From the NCBI RefSeq assembly GCF_932526225.1, contig NC_064039.1:14216139-14280138 (forward strand): a stretch of DNA of 64,000 nucleotides. Reading direction: 5' to 3'. Each line of letters opens with the position of its first letter. The stretch's first letter is position 1. The stretch comes from Nematostella vectensis (lineage: Eukaryota; Cnidaria; Anthozoa; Actiniaria; Edwardsiidae). A program made the translations under genes and the position numbers. The notes beneath the pieces were generated by a model. The model had not been told where the DNA came from. It saw nothing but the letters and a program-made list of their open reading frames with translations, and did not search any database. Of the stretch, positions 1 to 12,139 are shown one piece after another.

Positions 1-2224
1 AGATGGAGAGGCTCAACGTGTGCTTTGTCAATAAAATTGCCTAGCATGAGTTGAAATTCTTGGCGGCTCTTTTGTTTGGAAATGAAATTTGTAACTTTAG
101 ACCTTCTTGTCTGTTGACAGAGAGTTTGGTTTTCGAGCTTAGCTTTGAGTGCTTTAACTTTACTAGCCACTTCATTCCTTTGGTTGTAGCTCCACGGTTT
201 CCATTTACATTCTTCGTCAGTACCAAATCTGCCTTGAAGGTTGCCACTATCAGCTGAGCTTACGTTAGCAAAGGATGAAAAGTAAGTAGCAGCATTTGAG
301 AGCTCTCCAGCAAGCATTGCAAGCATTTTCATATCATTTCGGAGCTCAGCAAATTGAAATGACACATGAAAGCCATCTATTTCATACAATGTGCCTTCAA
401 TATCTGATATTTGCTTGTATATTGACAGCACATTTTTTAACAAGTAGGACTGAAAAGTACAATACTTACAAACATTTTACCGAGAGGCCGTCACCATTTC
501 GTTTCGCACTTGTCTACCTTGATAGGTCCATAAAGGCAGTAGTGCGTTTCTGCAGATCAACCAAGAAAAGGTGTCCAAAAAACAGCATCCTGTTACAGGT
601 TGTTACGAGGAAATACTCACGCTTTAATAAAATTCAATTATGAATATACACTATAAATGAAATACTGCTTCCAAAATAGAAAAAATAAAAAGAACTTCTA
701 ACATCATAGAAATGCCGATTTTTGTGCTGCTTGGTAATTCTGCAATGTTCCGCAATGGTTATATGACCCAACTATTATTGTAAGGAAAGTTAACCATGGA
801 AATGACAGCTAAAAGTAAAAGCCCTTCTAAATTTCCCAAGGAAGTATAAACCCATGCTCCTCCAAATATAAGCGGGCCCGTAAAATATCGAGTCGTTTAC
901 ATGATAAATAGCCTGACAATACCCACATTTTAAAGATACCTTTTCTGGTACGAGTCGCATCAGCGCCAGTAAATGTAAACAAGACGCCTAGTAGATCATA
1001 AGCACAGCACTTACCTGATTGAGAGTATCGTTTGTCTCCTTTTGCGTGAAAGTCAACCTTAACAAACGAACTAGATGAGTGGCAAAGAATTCCTCTGAAA
1101 CAGAATTCAAAGACTTGTCAGCTTCATCAAAAATGCCATAAAAGTAATTCTCATCTGTTCTAAATGTGAGATTTTGTAGTAAATTTATATCCTTCTATAA
1201 TCGAAGGAGTTTGTGACATTGTTAAAATGCGGGAATTGTTGGACTTTACAGTTCCCTCCAGATTTAGCCATGTGGGATTCTATTTTTATAACGGAAGTTT
1301 TGTAATGCATAATACACCGGAAGTCAATGTAGCACACTGCTGAGAGCCGAGGAGTTAGTCAGGATTCCCAACTAGGTACCGGTGATCGGTTCCGTAAAAC
1401 CGCTGACTTTCCGCAGATTCACCCTTCCTCTACGCCGGTGAAAAATTGCTTCCCTAAAGGGCCCATCTTTTAGCGACAAACTCATGCGAACTCGCGCAAT
1501 GCTCCTTATTTGGTGATCCTTTCGCGCCAACTCGTGCTCTAGCCGTGAGATGACTAGGCAAGTAGGTGTTTTTCAGACGGGTATCTTCAAAAGGCTGTAA
1601 AATAATCTGGGACTTTGAAAAATGAAAAAAAATTGTTTTGGTAATAGCGATTCTTCCAGCAGAGGGGTTATTAGATATCAGTGAATGAACCGTTTTGGAG
1701 GATATCGCTTTTATTCCTTGAGAGATGCTCTTTAAGCCTTTTGTCCTGAGCTAGACAAGAAGTTCTCATGGAGAAGTGAAGTGCTGGAGCTCATAGAATG
1801 GCTGGTCATTCAATTGCAAGGGTTAAACTAGTTTTCTGGGGCAGTTGCTACATTATCCATTGGCCAAATTTATGCAACTCTGGTAACCATAACAGGCAAT
1901 CTGTTGGGAAGGGATGTGCAGTCATAGATATTATCTAAAAAAATATATTTAAAAAAAAGACTACTTTTTGGTAGTTGAGTGGGGCACCAGCCCTGTGCCT
2001 ACCCCTGACTGCATACCTATACATACCCAATCAACTATTTCGGTCTAAGTGGAGGCCATGAAAATAGCTACTTAACAGGCTGTCTCACTAACTTCCGCCC
2101 GGTAAAATTCGACCAGAAATGAATCATCCCAAGACCCTTGTTACTGAAAGCCTTTATCAAGTCTATTATCAAAATGGATTTCGTTTTCCCGTGCGTAAGA
2201 GGCCGTTGAATATTTGTAGCCAGT
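1..2224 (-). pseudogene. Unrecognised multi-exon gene fragment (three exons), cut by window edge
   Basis: Three exons can be read on the minus strand. Exon 2077-2224 follows a TTTCAG acceptor and reads TGYKYSTASYARENEIHFDN then DDSFLVEFYRAEVSE, with one in-frame TAA between. Exon 1015-1159 (48 codons) has a clean acceptor and a GTAAGT donor and contains TDENYFYGIFDEADKSLN. Exon 1-449 begins after a TTTTCAG acceptor in the matching phase 0, stays open for all 149 codons and ends in FIDKAHVEPLHL at the window edge, so the gene continues outside. The ORF has no ATG at its left, which is expected for an internal exon. I do not recognise the family with certainty; it resembles large transposon-like families I recall from cnidarian genomes, which is memory rather than proof. 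The in-frame stop argues for a decayed copy. The two upstream exons lie in the duplicated segment 442-2817 and so recur at 5.8 and 6.9 kb. Confidence 0.5.
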
Positions 2225-2817
2225 CTGAAATATGAAATCAAGCACAAATCGGAGGCGCTTGAATGATACCTAAAACAAATCCATCCCACATACAAATTTA
2301 TGGGTTTGTAGATAATATTTTAGTAGTTTATAGTGCCTCAAAGATTAGTTAGTTTTATCTTTGCTATGCAATGAACTATGTCTACCACCATACGAAAAAC
2401 GCTTCGAACGAGAGTCCAAACTTGACCCATTTTAGAGCCTCGAATTGTAAAAGTGGGGCAGGGTTGAGCAATTATTCATAAATATATGGTAAGATCAGTC
2501 ACTAATTGTCACAAATCTGCAAAAACCTGTGTACGTTTTGCGTATTTGCAAAATTATGGCTAATTTTACAAGTGCATATTTCAATAAAATCAAGATTTGT
2601 AAACAGTAGTTAAAGCTGGAACTAGTACCTCACACAGACCAAGTACATATATTTCTTGCCCTCTTAAATGTGTCGTGAAATCTTTTTTACGATATTTTGC
2701 TCTTACATGCCTTCTCAAACCAAATAATGGTCATTATTTACCTTGACTATTTTCTTCAAATCTATCCGATCGATCGTGTCTGTTCGGACTCATTCTTTGG
2801 AGCCGCTTTTGCAACGC
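442..2817. repeat. 2,376-bp direct duplication, copy 1
   Basis: This segment is repeated at 5206-7581 with a constant offset of 4,764 bases and only about half a dozen substitutions that I noticed (for example at 1396, 2250 and 2329), so the copies are over 99% identical and recent. Both start with AAGTAGGACTG and end with TTTTGCAACGC. It carries two minus-strand exons (1015-1159, 2077-2224) and a 3' splice site at its left end. No TG...CA termini, no target-site duplication and no polymerase between the copies, so LTRs are unlikely. Outside the two exons I see no coding sequence in it. Confidence 0.93.
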
Positions 2818-3172
2818 AAATACATGCCGTTAATTGAATTTGATGATATAAATAGCATATGGAATTCAAAGGGCTTGAATAAACGTCCATTTGCTTTGTA
2901 TAAAATGTCCGTAGTCGATGCCTGGTTGGTTTGTTTTCCCTCCTTTGCATGGAAGTGGCGCCATATTGCTGTTTCCGCGGAGGTTACTTGATTGTGCCTT
3001 CAAAAAACAATACATATTCAATAACAATATTATTAATCATTATCATCCCTCCCCCATAGGTCTGCCTATCCATCCAGTTACCCCCTACTACTCATTGATC
3101 CACATGTAGCCAACCTTTGGGAAATGGTCTGTTTCCGTCCGAATTTATTTCTTTAACAAAACATTTGCTAAC

Positions 3173-6100
3173 CTTTGGGACAAAGTCTGTTTGAGTAGAG
3201 GACTCGACGGCGTAGACGGCAGCTTGCCAGCAGGCATCAACATGTGACTGTATAAATAAATACGCACACAAAGACGTTATATTAGCAATATTTAATGCTT
3301 AAGTATTGCTTATATGTATAAAAGCTAACACGCATTTGATCTTTCATTTCTTAATTTTAAAGACACTTACATATTTACTGATTTCACTTTCAAACAAGAC
3401 TCTGAATGGCAGCGGCACCCCCGAGTAGCTGCCTGTTGTGTCCATCATGATCGGCTTCCATTTCCTGTCCATTTCCTTTTGACATGCCTCTATTAGGTAT
3501 GCGCGGGGAAATGAGGACTCAAGTTGGGTGAGCTTTTGGTACCTGGACATATCAGTCCCCTTCCAAATCAGTCCCCTCTACTTACTATGCTCTCATCTAA
3601 TGCAGAATTGAGACGAATCTCACATTTCTCCTCTGTATGCTTGTGTTTTAGAATCACAGACTCTGTTGAAAACACATATTTGTCTGTGAAGTGCAAGGCT
3701 GATGAACAGCTTTCACTGAAAGAAAGAAAAAAGTGAATTTTAGCAATTTTCCTATGTCTTTTAAGGTCTCTATTCTAGTGCTAGTCCCTTTTGAAATTGC
3801 GACCTTGCTGCTTTTTTTTTAGAAATCTGCAAAATTGCTTTCGAAGCTTCCGTTTTGCTCCAGATGCGGCCGTTTGTTTGATGCACATTACTTCATCACG
3901 CCGTGAAGTGAAGGTAAAAGTCTCGTGAAGATGTTTGTCTTTATTTCCTTTGTAAACATCAGAGTTTCTAAAAAAATATACATAAAATTGATCGATGACC
4001 ACATTTTCAAAATCGATTTGATGTAAAGATTGTTGCGATCGATGTTACACAAACAGAGGTCGAGGCGGCAAACTGTTCTTGCCCGCTGGTAAGCAACCGC
4101 ATAAACAAAACAATAAAATACCAATCGAGAAACTACACTTCATCGAAGCTCAATTAAAAGAAACTATTATTCGTTGAATTCGACTTTAAAGCTTCAAAAC
4201 GTTGTGCAATTGGTGGGTTGTTTATAGCGGGTGTTTATCTTCAAAGAAGACTGCAGGTCGAGTTTTTCATCTTTTAACAAAATGCCTACTTACATATGAA
4301 AGTTTGACATTTAGCTAATAGAAATCCGTCGTTCAAATTTTTAGTTAGGGATTTGTTTTCGAGTAAAGCTATTTCTTTCAACCCAGGTTAGCCGTTTTGA
4401 GAGCTTTTCTTTGTATTTTTTTTAAATTTGCGCTCTGCTGCGTGAGGATAATTGAATAAGCATGAATGTCCACCGTTTCTGCCCCATGATAAACAATCTG
4501 CATTCGCTTGTTTGTCTGTCGTACGATAAATGATATAGTACTGATAGGCAGATAGCCCACAGCTGCATTCTGGCTGCCGCTAAGGTCGTACTGTGCTAAC
4601 TAGCGGTTTGTGATCCGTGGCTAGCATGAATTTTCTGCCGTACAAATACTAATGAAATTTCTTAACGCCAAAAATAATACTTAAAGATTCTTTCTTGATT
4701 TGCGCGTAATTTTGCTCACCCTTCACCGTCTGGTGGTGATATTACCGCGGCTATGCGGCTGTGGGTTCTCGCCGAAAACTGTCACGTAATGCCTTTGGCA
4801 ACGAGCTCATAGATCTTGGAAATAACCTTGTCGACCAGCTGGTTTATGGTCGCATCTTCTCCCAGTGGATGTCCTCTGTGTTCAACACACAGAGGAAGCT
4901 TCACATAATATCGTAAGTCGCTTGACGTGGGAATTCCACTCTCGAGAGCCCTCTTAAGCGGATCCAAAGCACCTTTCTTTGATCTTTTGAAGCTATTTGG
5001 GGTGGAGTGGGATGGCCTGGTCTATCGTGTATTCATCAAATACCCGAATGCACCTGATCTGTATCCTGATCTGATCTGGTACTCGAAGCAGGACATTCCA
5101 GCTTCGAGTACCTTGGATTTTCGTGTACCTTCCATTGTCGTGCAGAGACACAGACAATTCCAACAGAACTGGAATGCAGACATTTGTTTAAAAAAAATAA
5201 ACGTGAAGTAGGACTGAAAAGTACAATACTTACAAACATTTTACCGAGAGGCCGTCACCATTTCGTTTCGCACTTGTCTACCTTGATAGGTCCATAAAGG
5301 CAGTAGTGCGTTTCTGCAGATCAACCAAGAAAAGGTGTCCAAAAAACAGCATCCTGTTACAGGTTGTTACGAGGAAATACTCACGCTTTAATAAAATTCA
5401 ATTATGAATATACACTATAAATGAAATACTGCTTCCAAAATAGAAAAAATAAAAAGAACTTCTAACATCATAGAAATGCCGATTTTTGTGCTGCTTGGTA
5501 ATTCTGCAATGTTCCGCAATGGTTATATGACCCAACTATTATTGTAAGGAAAGTTAACCATGGAAATGACAGCTAAAAGTAAAAGCCCTTCTAAATTTCC
5601 CAAGGAAGTATAAACCCATGCTCCTCCAAATATAAGCGGGCCCGTAAAATATCGAGTCGTTTACATGATAAATAGCCTGACAATACCCACATTTTAAAGA
5701 TACCTTTTCTGGTACGAGTCGCATCAGCGCCAGTAAATGTAAACAAGACGCCTAGTAGATCATAAGCACAGCACTTACCTGATTGAGAGTATCGTTTGTC
5801 TCCTTTTGCGTGAAAGTCAACCTTAACAAACGAACTAGATGAGTGGCAAAGAATTCCTCTGAAACAGAATTCAAAGACTTGTCAGCTTCATCAAAAATGC
5901 CATAAAAGTAATTCTCATCTGTTCTAAATGTGAGATTTTGTAGTAAATTTATATCCTTCTATAATCGAAGGAGTTTGTGACATTGTTAAAATGCGGGAAT
6001 TGTTGGACTTTACAGTTCCCTCCAGATTTAGCCATGTGGGATTCTATTTTTATAACGGAAGTTTTGTAATGCATAATACACCGGAAGTCAATGTAGCACA

Positions 6101-6988
6101 CTGCTGAGAGCCGAGGAGTTAGTCAGGATTCCCAACTAGGTACCGGTGATCGGTTCTGTAAAACCGCTGACTTTCCGCAGATTCACCCTTCCTCTACGCC
6201 GGTGAAAAATTGCTTCCCTAAAGGGCCCATCTTTTAGCGACAAACTCATGCGAACTCGCGCAATGCTCCTTATTTGGTGATCCTTTCGCGCCAACTCGTG
6301 CTCTAGCCGTGAGATGACTAGGCAAGTAGGTGTTTTTCAGACGGGTATCTTCAAAAGGCTGTAAAATAATCTGGGACTTTGAAAAATGAAAAAAAATTGT
6401 TTTGGTAATAGCGATTCTTCCAGCAGAGGGGTTATTAGATATCAGTGAATGAACCGTTTTGGAGGATATCGCTTTTATTCCTTGAGAGATGCTCTTTAAG
6501 CCTTTTGTCCTGAGCTAGACAAGAAGTTCTCATGGAGAAGTGAAGTGCTGGAGCTCATAGAATGGCTGGTCATTCAATTGCAAGGGTTAAACTAGTTTTC
6601 TGGGGCAGTTGCTACATTATCCATTGGCCAAATTTATGCAACTCTGGTAACCATAACAGGCAATCTGTTGGGAAGGGATGTGCAGTCATAGATATTATCT
6701 AAAAAAATATATTTAAAAAAAAGACTACTTTTTGGTAGTTGAGTGGGGCACCAGCCCTGTGCCTACCCCTGACTGCATACCTATACATACCCAATCAACT
6801 ATTTCGGTCTAAGTGGAGGCCATGAAAATAGCTACTTAACAGGCTGTCTCACTAACTTCCGCCCGGTAAAATTCGACCAGAAATGAATCATCCCAAGACC
6901 CTTGTTACTGAAAGCCTTTATCAAGTCTATTATCAAAATGGATTTCGTTTTCGCGTGCGTAAGAGGCCGTTGAATATTTGTAGCCAGT
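3173..6988 (-). pseudogene. Second copy of the unrecognised gene family, five exons
   Basis: Minus-strand order: exon 6841-6988 and exon 5779-5923 (both inside duplication copy 2), then exon 4786-5213, exon 3371-3542 and exon 3173-3247. Splice phases agree: the 428-nt exon 4786-5213 leaves two bases, the next exon begins with one base and ends in phase 0, and the 75-nt exon encodes SHVDACWQAAVYAVESSTQ. The 4786-5213 exon contains one in-frame TAG near 5023 and its donor (AC|GTGACA) is weak. Readable segments include SGIPTSSDLRYYVKLPLC, VDKVISKIYELVAKGI and QLESSFPRAYLIEACQKEMD. Function unknown. Stretches 2818-3170 and 3550-4780 show no feature I can support. Either two neighbouring family members or one gene rearranged by the duplication. 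Confidence 0.45.
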
Positions 6989-7581
6989 CTGAAATATGAA
7001 ATCAAGCACAAATCGGAGGCGCTTGAATGATACCTAAAACAAATCCATCCCACATACAAATTTATGGGTTTGTAGATAATATTTTAGTAGTTTATAGTGC
7101 ATCAAAGATTAGTTAGTTTTATCTTTGCTATGCAATGAACTATGTCTACCACCATACGAAAAACGCTTCGAACGAGAGTCCAAACTTGACCCATTTTAGA
7201 GCCTCGAATTGTAAAAGTGGGGCAGGGTTGAGCAATTATTCATAAATATCTGGTAAGATCAGTCACTAATTGTCACAAATCTGCAAAAACCTGTGTACGT
7301 TTTGTGTATTTGCAAAATTATGGCTAATTTTACAAGTGCATATTTCAATAAAATCATGATTTGTAAACAGTAGTTAAAGCTGGAACTAGTACCTCACACA
7401 GACCAAGTACATATATTTCTTGCCCTCTTAAATGTGTCGTGAAATCTTTTTTACGATATTTTGCTCTTACATGCCTTCTCAAACCAAATAATGGTCATTA
7501 TTTACCTTGACTATTTTCTTCAAATCTATCCGATCGATCGTGTCTGTTCGGACTCATTCTTTGGAGCCGCTTTTGCAACGC
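5206..7581. repeat. 2,376-bp direct duplication, copy 2
   Basis: Near-identical to 442-2817 in the same orientation. Its right end at 7581 abuts a BEL/Pao coding fragment directly at an IPRC codon stretch, and its left end abuts a different exon (4786-5213) from the one abutted by copy 1. It carries exon copies at 5779-5923 and 6841-6988, including the same in-frame TAA. Confidence 0.93.
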
Positions 7582-8508
7582 GGTATATGCAGTTTGTTGA
7601 GTGATGGAAACTGACCAATCCAGTGTTGCCATTTTTGTTTGTCTACTTCATCAAGCATTTGATCCCAAGCAAGATTTTTCTCCATAGTTGCTGCGTCAGA
7701 ATCTTGCCAGTTACTAAAAAGGGCGATTAAAGTGTCCACACGGGTAAAACAGCTTAGCAAGTTGACTCAACACTCCTCCCTTGGTCCATACGACCTCCAC
7801 ATTCTCAGGCGATGATATCTCGTCAGTGTTAAGAATCCAAAACATTCAAAGTACTCTCTGTCATCGCTCGCCAAACTCTTTCCCGTCCTCTTCATTTCCG
7901 ATATTCTCCACCCGATCTTGAATCCCAGAAAGCACCTTGGCGTCATTGCTTATCAAGTTGCGCATGCGAAAGCCTCCGCTGTCTAGTACTTCGCATACAT
8001 CCTCGACGATCTCCTTGCCACTTTGAACACTACTGCGGCTGCTGTCACAGCTTCAGTTTTCCCTGCACCGTGATCTTCTAGCACGCTCTTGATTGTATAG
8101 TTTGCAAGGAATGGTGATGGCTTATCTCCAAAAATCACACAATTGAACTTATAGACAGTAGGTTCTTTATCTTCTCCTTCTCTCCAGAGAAATCGATGGT
8201 ACTTACGATCCTTTGGGTCGAGTAAGACACTCATGTAAGACACTCTTGGAAATGTCTCCCGCAACAGCCACCTTAAATCTTCAAAATCTCAGAAGTATTC
8301 CAGTCAAGTCATTGAAGAGACAAGGATCTTTCTCTAGCATGTCATTTAAGGACACGTCTAGGACCTTTGCTACCGAGTCAAACACAATGCAAAGTTTGGT
8401 GTCTTTGTGTCGGATAATACAGGGTAGTGTGGCAAATCCCCCCCCCCCCCCCATCTTGGGGTCGTTTAAATACCAATTTTTCATCAATATACTCCTATCA
8501 ATATACAC
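7582..8508 (-). pseudogene. BEL/Pao LTR-retrotransposon pol fragment (element 1)
   Basis: Minus-strand fragments of the reverse transcriptase of a BEL/Pao element. The right part (8281-8508) has CIVFDSVAKVLDVSLNDML and ends LTGILLRF. It continues in another frame at 7983-8264 with YHRFLWREG and FGDKPSPFLANY, the thumb-side RT signature typical of this superfamily. The left part (7554-7760) has WQHWIGQFPSLNKLHIPRC, the start of the connection/RNase H region. A 15-base C run near 8440 and frame breaks show it is dead. It differs in sequence from the neighbouring BEL element at 8.8-13.8 kb, so two insertions are represented. The stretch 7770-7980 is probably decayed pol sequence. Confidence 0.75.
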
Positions 8509-8743
8509 CTATTTCACAAAAGGTTGTCAGTGCAAATGGCGAATGGTAAATGGCTTGTGGGTACTAATTATTCTTAAAATTAAATGTGTTAAATAAAGTC
8601 CAGCAATGTCAGAGCCAAGCATTGGTAACCTTTAATGGATAATTGTTTTGATTTACCCATATTCTCCGCGACGCATGGTTACTTTCGGTCGTAGAACTGC
8701 CATTTGCCATTCTCACTGACAACATTTTTTGAAATAGGTGTAT
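8504..8743. repeat. Inverted repeat, MITE-like, between two BEL fragments
   Basis: The arm at 8504-8546 (ACACCTATTTCACAAAAGG, then TTGTCAGTGCAAATGG) is the imperfect reverse complement of 8701-8743. The arms flank about 155 bases of non-coding sequence, giving a roughly 240-bp foldback unit. It lies exactly where one BEL/Pao fragment stops and the other starts, so it may be an insertion or mark a rearrangement joint. I could not define a target-site duplication. Confidence 0.6.
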
Positions 8744-8824
8744 GCTTGAATACCCTAATAAAAATGTAGTCAAATAATATATCAATCTCAAGCATGAAAA
8801 CCCGCCATTTTGATTTTCCCCGCC

Positions 8825-9257
8825 ATCTGGAGGCTACGAGAGCTGCCATCAGCTCTAGTCTAGGGACTGTTGATTGGCGCAGTGGTGCTACTCTGGCTTT
8901 CGCTGCCACAATGCGGACCTCTGGGCCTTGCTGAGTCGGCCTGACAAGGTAGGCGACGGCGCCATATGCCTTACAGCTTGCGTCGGCGAACACGTGAAGC
9001 TCTGATCGGTCGCCTGCGTTATGGGGCTTGAGACATCTCGGGATTTGGACCTCCTTCAGGCTTTCGATCTCTTTCAGTAGTGAAAGCCACATGGCACTTG
9101 TTTCTTCTGGAAGGGGGTCGTCCCAATCGAACTGTTCTGCCCTCCAAACCTCTTGCAGCGCTACTCTTGCTTTGATCGTGACGGCTGACGCGAGGCCTAG
9201 AGGGTCATACAGCCGGGAGATGCTCGAGAGTACGGATCTCTTCGTCAGTGCTTTCAA
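8825..9257 (-). pseudogene. BEL/Pao RNase H region
   Basis: The ORF contains LSSISRLYDPLGLASAVTI, the highly conserved junction after the BEL/Pao reverse transcriptase, then ELHVFADASCKAYGAVAYLV, the RNase H entry with the DAS catalytic Asp, and VPRLELMAALVASR further on. After the last motif (about 8825) the family similarity ends abruptly and unrelated sequence follows. Frame breaks between this block and the RT block at 9.5 kb lie near 9250-9500. Confidence 0.85.
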
Positions 9258-9529
9258 CTTGATTTGAATCCCTTGAGGCGAAGCTTATTGTGTCTCTCTG
9301 CGGGTTCCATCCTACGCCGAGAGTCTTCGTGCCTTCTTCCCCATCGAGATTGACTGTTGGGGTCCCTGATGCGTGTCCGGCATTGTTTCCGGGTGGGGAT
9401 GGCTGGCTTTGCACTGCAGTCAGTATCTGACGAAATCCACTGCTTTATCTTGAAACTTCCTGTCGCCAGAACGCTGTCAGTCTCTTTGATGGTCTTCATG
9501 GCTTCCTCTGCAGTTAAACATTAGAATAT

Positions 9530-10230
9530 CAAATCGTCCATGTATCTATCTCTCTTGAGCAGGGTAGCTGCTAGCGGGCTCTCTCCATTGTTTTCATCGG
9601 CCATCCTTTACAGCACATAGCTGGCCATGTCTGGGGATGGTTTGTCGCCGAAGGTCACTCTCTGAAGGGCGTAGACAGCTGGCGGTCTTGAAGTTTCTAG
9701 GTCTCTCCAGAGGAAGCGATGGACTTGCTTATCATCCTCCGGAAGGCAGATCTGAAGAAACATCTTTGAAATGTCCCCGACACAGGCGACGTGGTCTTCT
9801 CGGAAGAGCAATAGGACGCCGAGCAGATCACCGATTAGCCCTGGGCCTTTGTACAGGGACGAGTTGAGAGACACACCCTGGTACACACTAGCGGGATCGA
9901 ATACTATTCTTAAGGGGGTGCTGACTTTGTCCGGTCAATATATGCCGAAATGTGGGAGTTAGTAGACTGGCTTGACGGGCCTCTCAAGTTCCTCTTGGGT
10001 AAGCTCTCTCGCCCAACCGTTTTCTTGGTATTGGACGATTACCTTTTGATACATGTCTGCCTTGTCTTGGTTTTTCAGCAGACCTTTCTCTAGTGACTTT
10101 AACCTCTGTTCCGCGAGTGGACGGTTGTCGTGGAGAAGGGTTTTATCTTGTTTCCACGGTAACCCAACAATGTAACGGTTGTCTTCTTTTCTACAGGAAC
10201 TCTCCATTAGCTTCAGAGCTTGCTTGTCCT
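9530..10230 (-). pseudogene. BEL/Pao reverse transcriptase region
   Basis: Open frames cover the N-terminal RT (SCRKEDNRYIVGLPWKQD), then PLRIVFDPASVYQGVSLNS, GDISKMFLQICLPEDDKQVH with the first catalytic Asp, and FGDKPSPDMASYVL. The YMDD active-site box is at about 9533-9544, followed shortly by an in-frame TAA. At least three frame changes separate the blocks. In the family the RT copies the RNA template into DNA; this copy cannot encode a complete enzyme. Confidence 0.85.
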
Positions 10231-10353
10231 TGTAACTTGTAACTTTATTTTATACACGGTAAAACAATCAGGGCTTAAAAATATTCTATATATACTGTAT
10301 AATCTAAACTATGATATTACAATGATTGCCTGCTTTCCATGAATGCCGTGTTA

Positions 10354-10660
10354 TTATAAAAAGAAATTCTTACAGCCGGACTTAAAGCTGTTAAGAGATT
10401 CAGCTTGACGTAGGTATGGAGGAAGGCTGTTCCACAAAACCGCACCACTAAAATGGAAACTGTTCTTTAGATAATTGGTGCGGGGTTGCGGAATAGAGAG
10501 TTTGTTTACAGAATCTCTTATTTGGTAGTGGTTTACATGGTGTTCGAATTTAGATTGAAGGTAATCCGGGGCTAGGCCGTTAAGAGATTTGTACACCATA
10601 GTAGCCATGGGCCCTGCGTCGATCAACCAGCTTCGACCAGCCTAGGCTCTCGATGAGCGG
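10354..10660 (-). pseudogene. Non-LTR retrotransposon C-terminal domain
   Basis: The reading frame has MVYKSLNGLAPDYLQSKFE and later FHFSGAVLWNSLPPYLRQAE followed by FKSGCKNFFL and a stop. The pattern YKxLNGLAPxYL...GAxLWNSLPxxLR is the hallmark of the C-terminal end of CR1/L2/Rex-like ORF2 proteins. It is the 3' coding end of the nested element. Confidence 0.85.
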
Positions 10661-10812
10661 GTGAGCGTCGGCATTGAAACTGGAAAAAGTCAGAATTAGC
10701 GCGGCACGATTTTGGAGCTTCTGGAGTTTTGTGGCGAGGGTACTACTACAATTTCCCCATACTACATCGCTGTAATCAAAATGGGGTTGAACAATTGCGT
10801 TAAAAGCGTACC

Positions 10813-12127
10813 TTAGTGTTTCGAGTGAAACAAATGGGCGACATCTCTTGATTGCGCCGATTCCAAAAGCAATTGTTTTGGAAATATTAGTAATGTGCGC
10901 GTTCCAGGAGAGGTGCAGATCGACGCAGATTTTGTATTAGGGACTTCCTTAATTAGGGAATTATCGAGAACTAAACGAGGAGAGTTCTCAAAGGTACTTA
11001 GTCTTTGGCGCGAGCCGACCAGCATGAATTCAGTTTTAGATTTATTAAGGGTCAGTTTGTTGGTTTTAAGCCAATCACTGACGTTAGCGAGATCTTGATG
11101 CGAATAGCCTTGATTTTTAAGACATCTCGCTGATGCATTAGTTTTTTTCAAATCCGAGTTAATCCAAGGCGATTTGGATAATCGGACTCGTTTAGTGCAC
11201 AAAGGCGCATGCTTTTCAACGAAATGGAGGAACATTTCTTTCCAATTATTCCACATGACATTCGGGTCATTGTAGGAATTAAGAAAGTTCCAGTTCAGAG
11301 ATGCAATATCAGCGCGGAATGCATCAGAATTGAAATTTTTGAATTTGCGATATATAATATTAGAGTGTCCTTTGTTAGGCGGACCAATTGACAATTTGCG
11401 ATAGGCGTAAACCAGGCTATGGTCACTTATACCAACATGCGAAACACCAGAACAGGCAATTCTGTCAGGGTGATTAGTGTAAATAACATCGAGCAGTGTT
11501 GCTGTGTTCTCGGTGATTCGTGTGGCCTCTTTGATCAATTGTGTTAAGCCATAAATGTCAGAAATATTATTCATCAGGTTAGTATTATTGTCTGGAATTA
11601 CAGCGGTTTGGTCACAGTTTAAATCACCTAATAAAAAATATTCGACATTCATGGAGTCTATTTTGCCAATTGACAGGCGAATTTGGTGGCCTATACCAAG
11701 TATTTACCAAAAAAGGAGTAGAACGAGGTTTATTTATCTCTATGCATAAGTTTTCTAGATCATGGATATTCAAATCCGAACGAACCTTATAGTTTATGCC
11801 TGATCGGATATAAAAACAAACACCACCACCACTAGTGCGGTCGCGGCGAATAATTTTTCCTTACCCTGACAAATGAACCTCGTTGTCCGAAACATCGTCA
11901 AGTTTAGTCTCATTGATTGCGAGTATATCGATTGGATTTTCGTCAAGCAGAATTCTTAGTTCATCGATGTGGGTAGTTAATTTGTTGATATTCAACGCGG
12001 CAAGTTTGAAACCGCGCTGACGCGGAAGAGGACAATAGATGGCATTATCATCGGCTGAAAGAATTCCTGTTTGAAACGATAGATGATTAGAATATTTGTT
12101 ACCTGTATTTTTGGCAACGGCATTCAT
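10813..12127 (-). pseudogene. Non-LTR endonuclease fused by deletion to late RT segment
   Basis: An N-terminal frame (12127-11861) carries LAALNINKLTTHIDELRILL and IDILAINETKLDD, the start of an APE-type endonuclease with its catalytic Glu. A second frame (11652-10813) has GDLNCD and VGISDHSLVYAYRKL, the Asp-Asn and SDH catalytic motifs. After SPWINSDLKK the frame jumps to VSDWLKTNKLTLNKSKTEFM, which normally lies just after the RT palm, so several hundred codons of RT are deleted without loss of frame. Confidence 0.8.
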
Positions 12128-12139
12128 GGAAGCATTAGA

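Noticed and set aside
4927-5211. 94-codon plus-strand frame
   Set aside because: Shadow of the minus-strand exon 4786-5213, whose splice phases match its neighbours.
442-7581. The 2,376-bp direct repeats as LTRs of one retrotransposon
   Set aside because: No TG/CA ends, no target-site duplication, no polymerase between them, and both copies carry spliced exons of a gene.
8213-8596. 127-codon plus-strand frame with a poly-Pro stretch
   Set aside because: Opposite strand to the BEL/Pao RT fragment and crosses a poly-C run.
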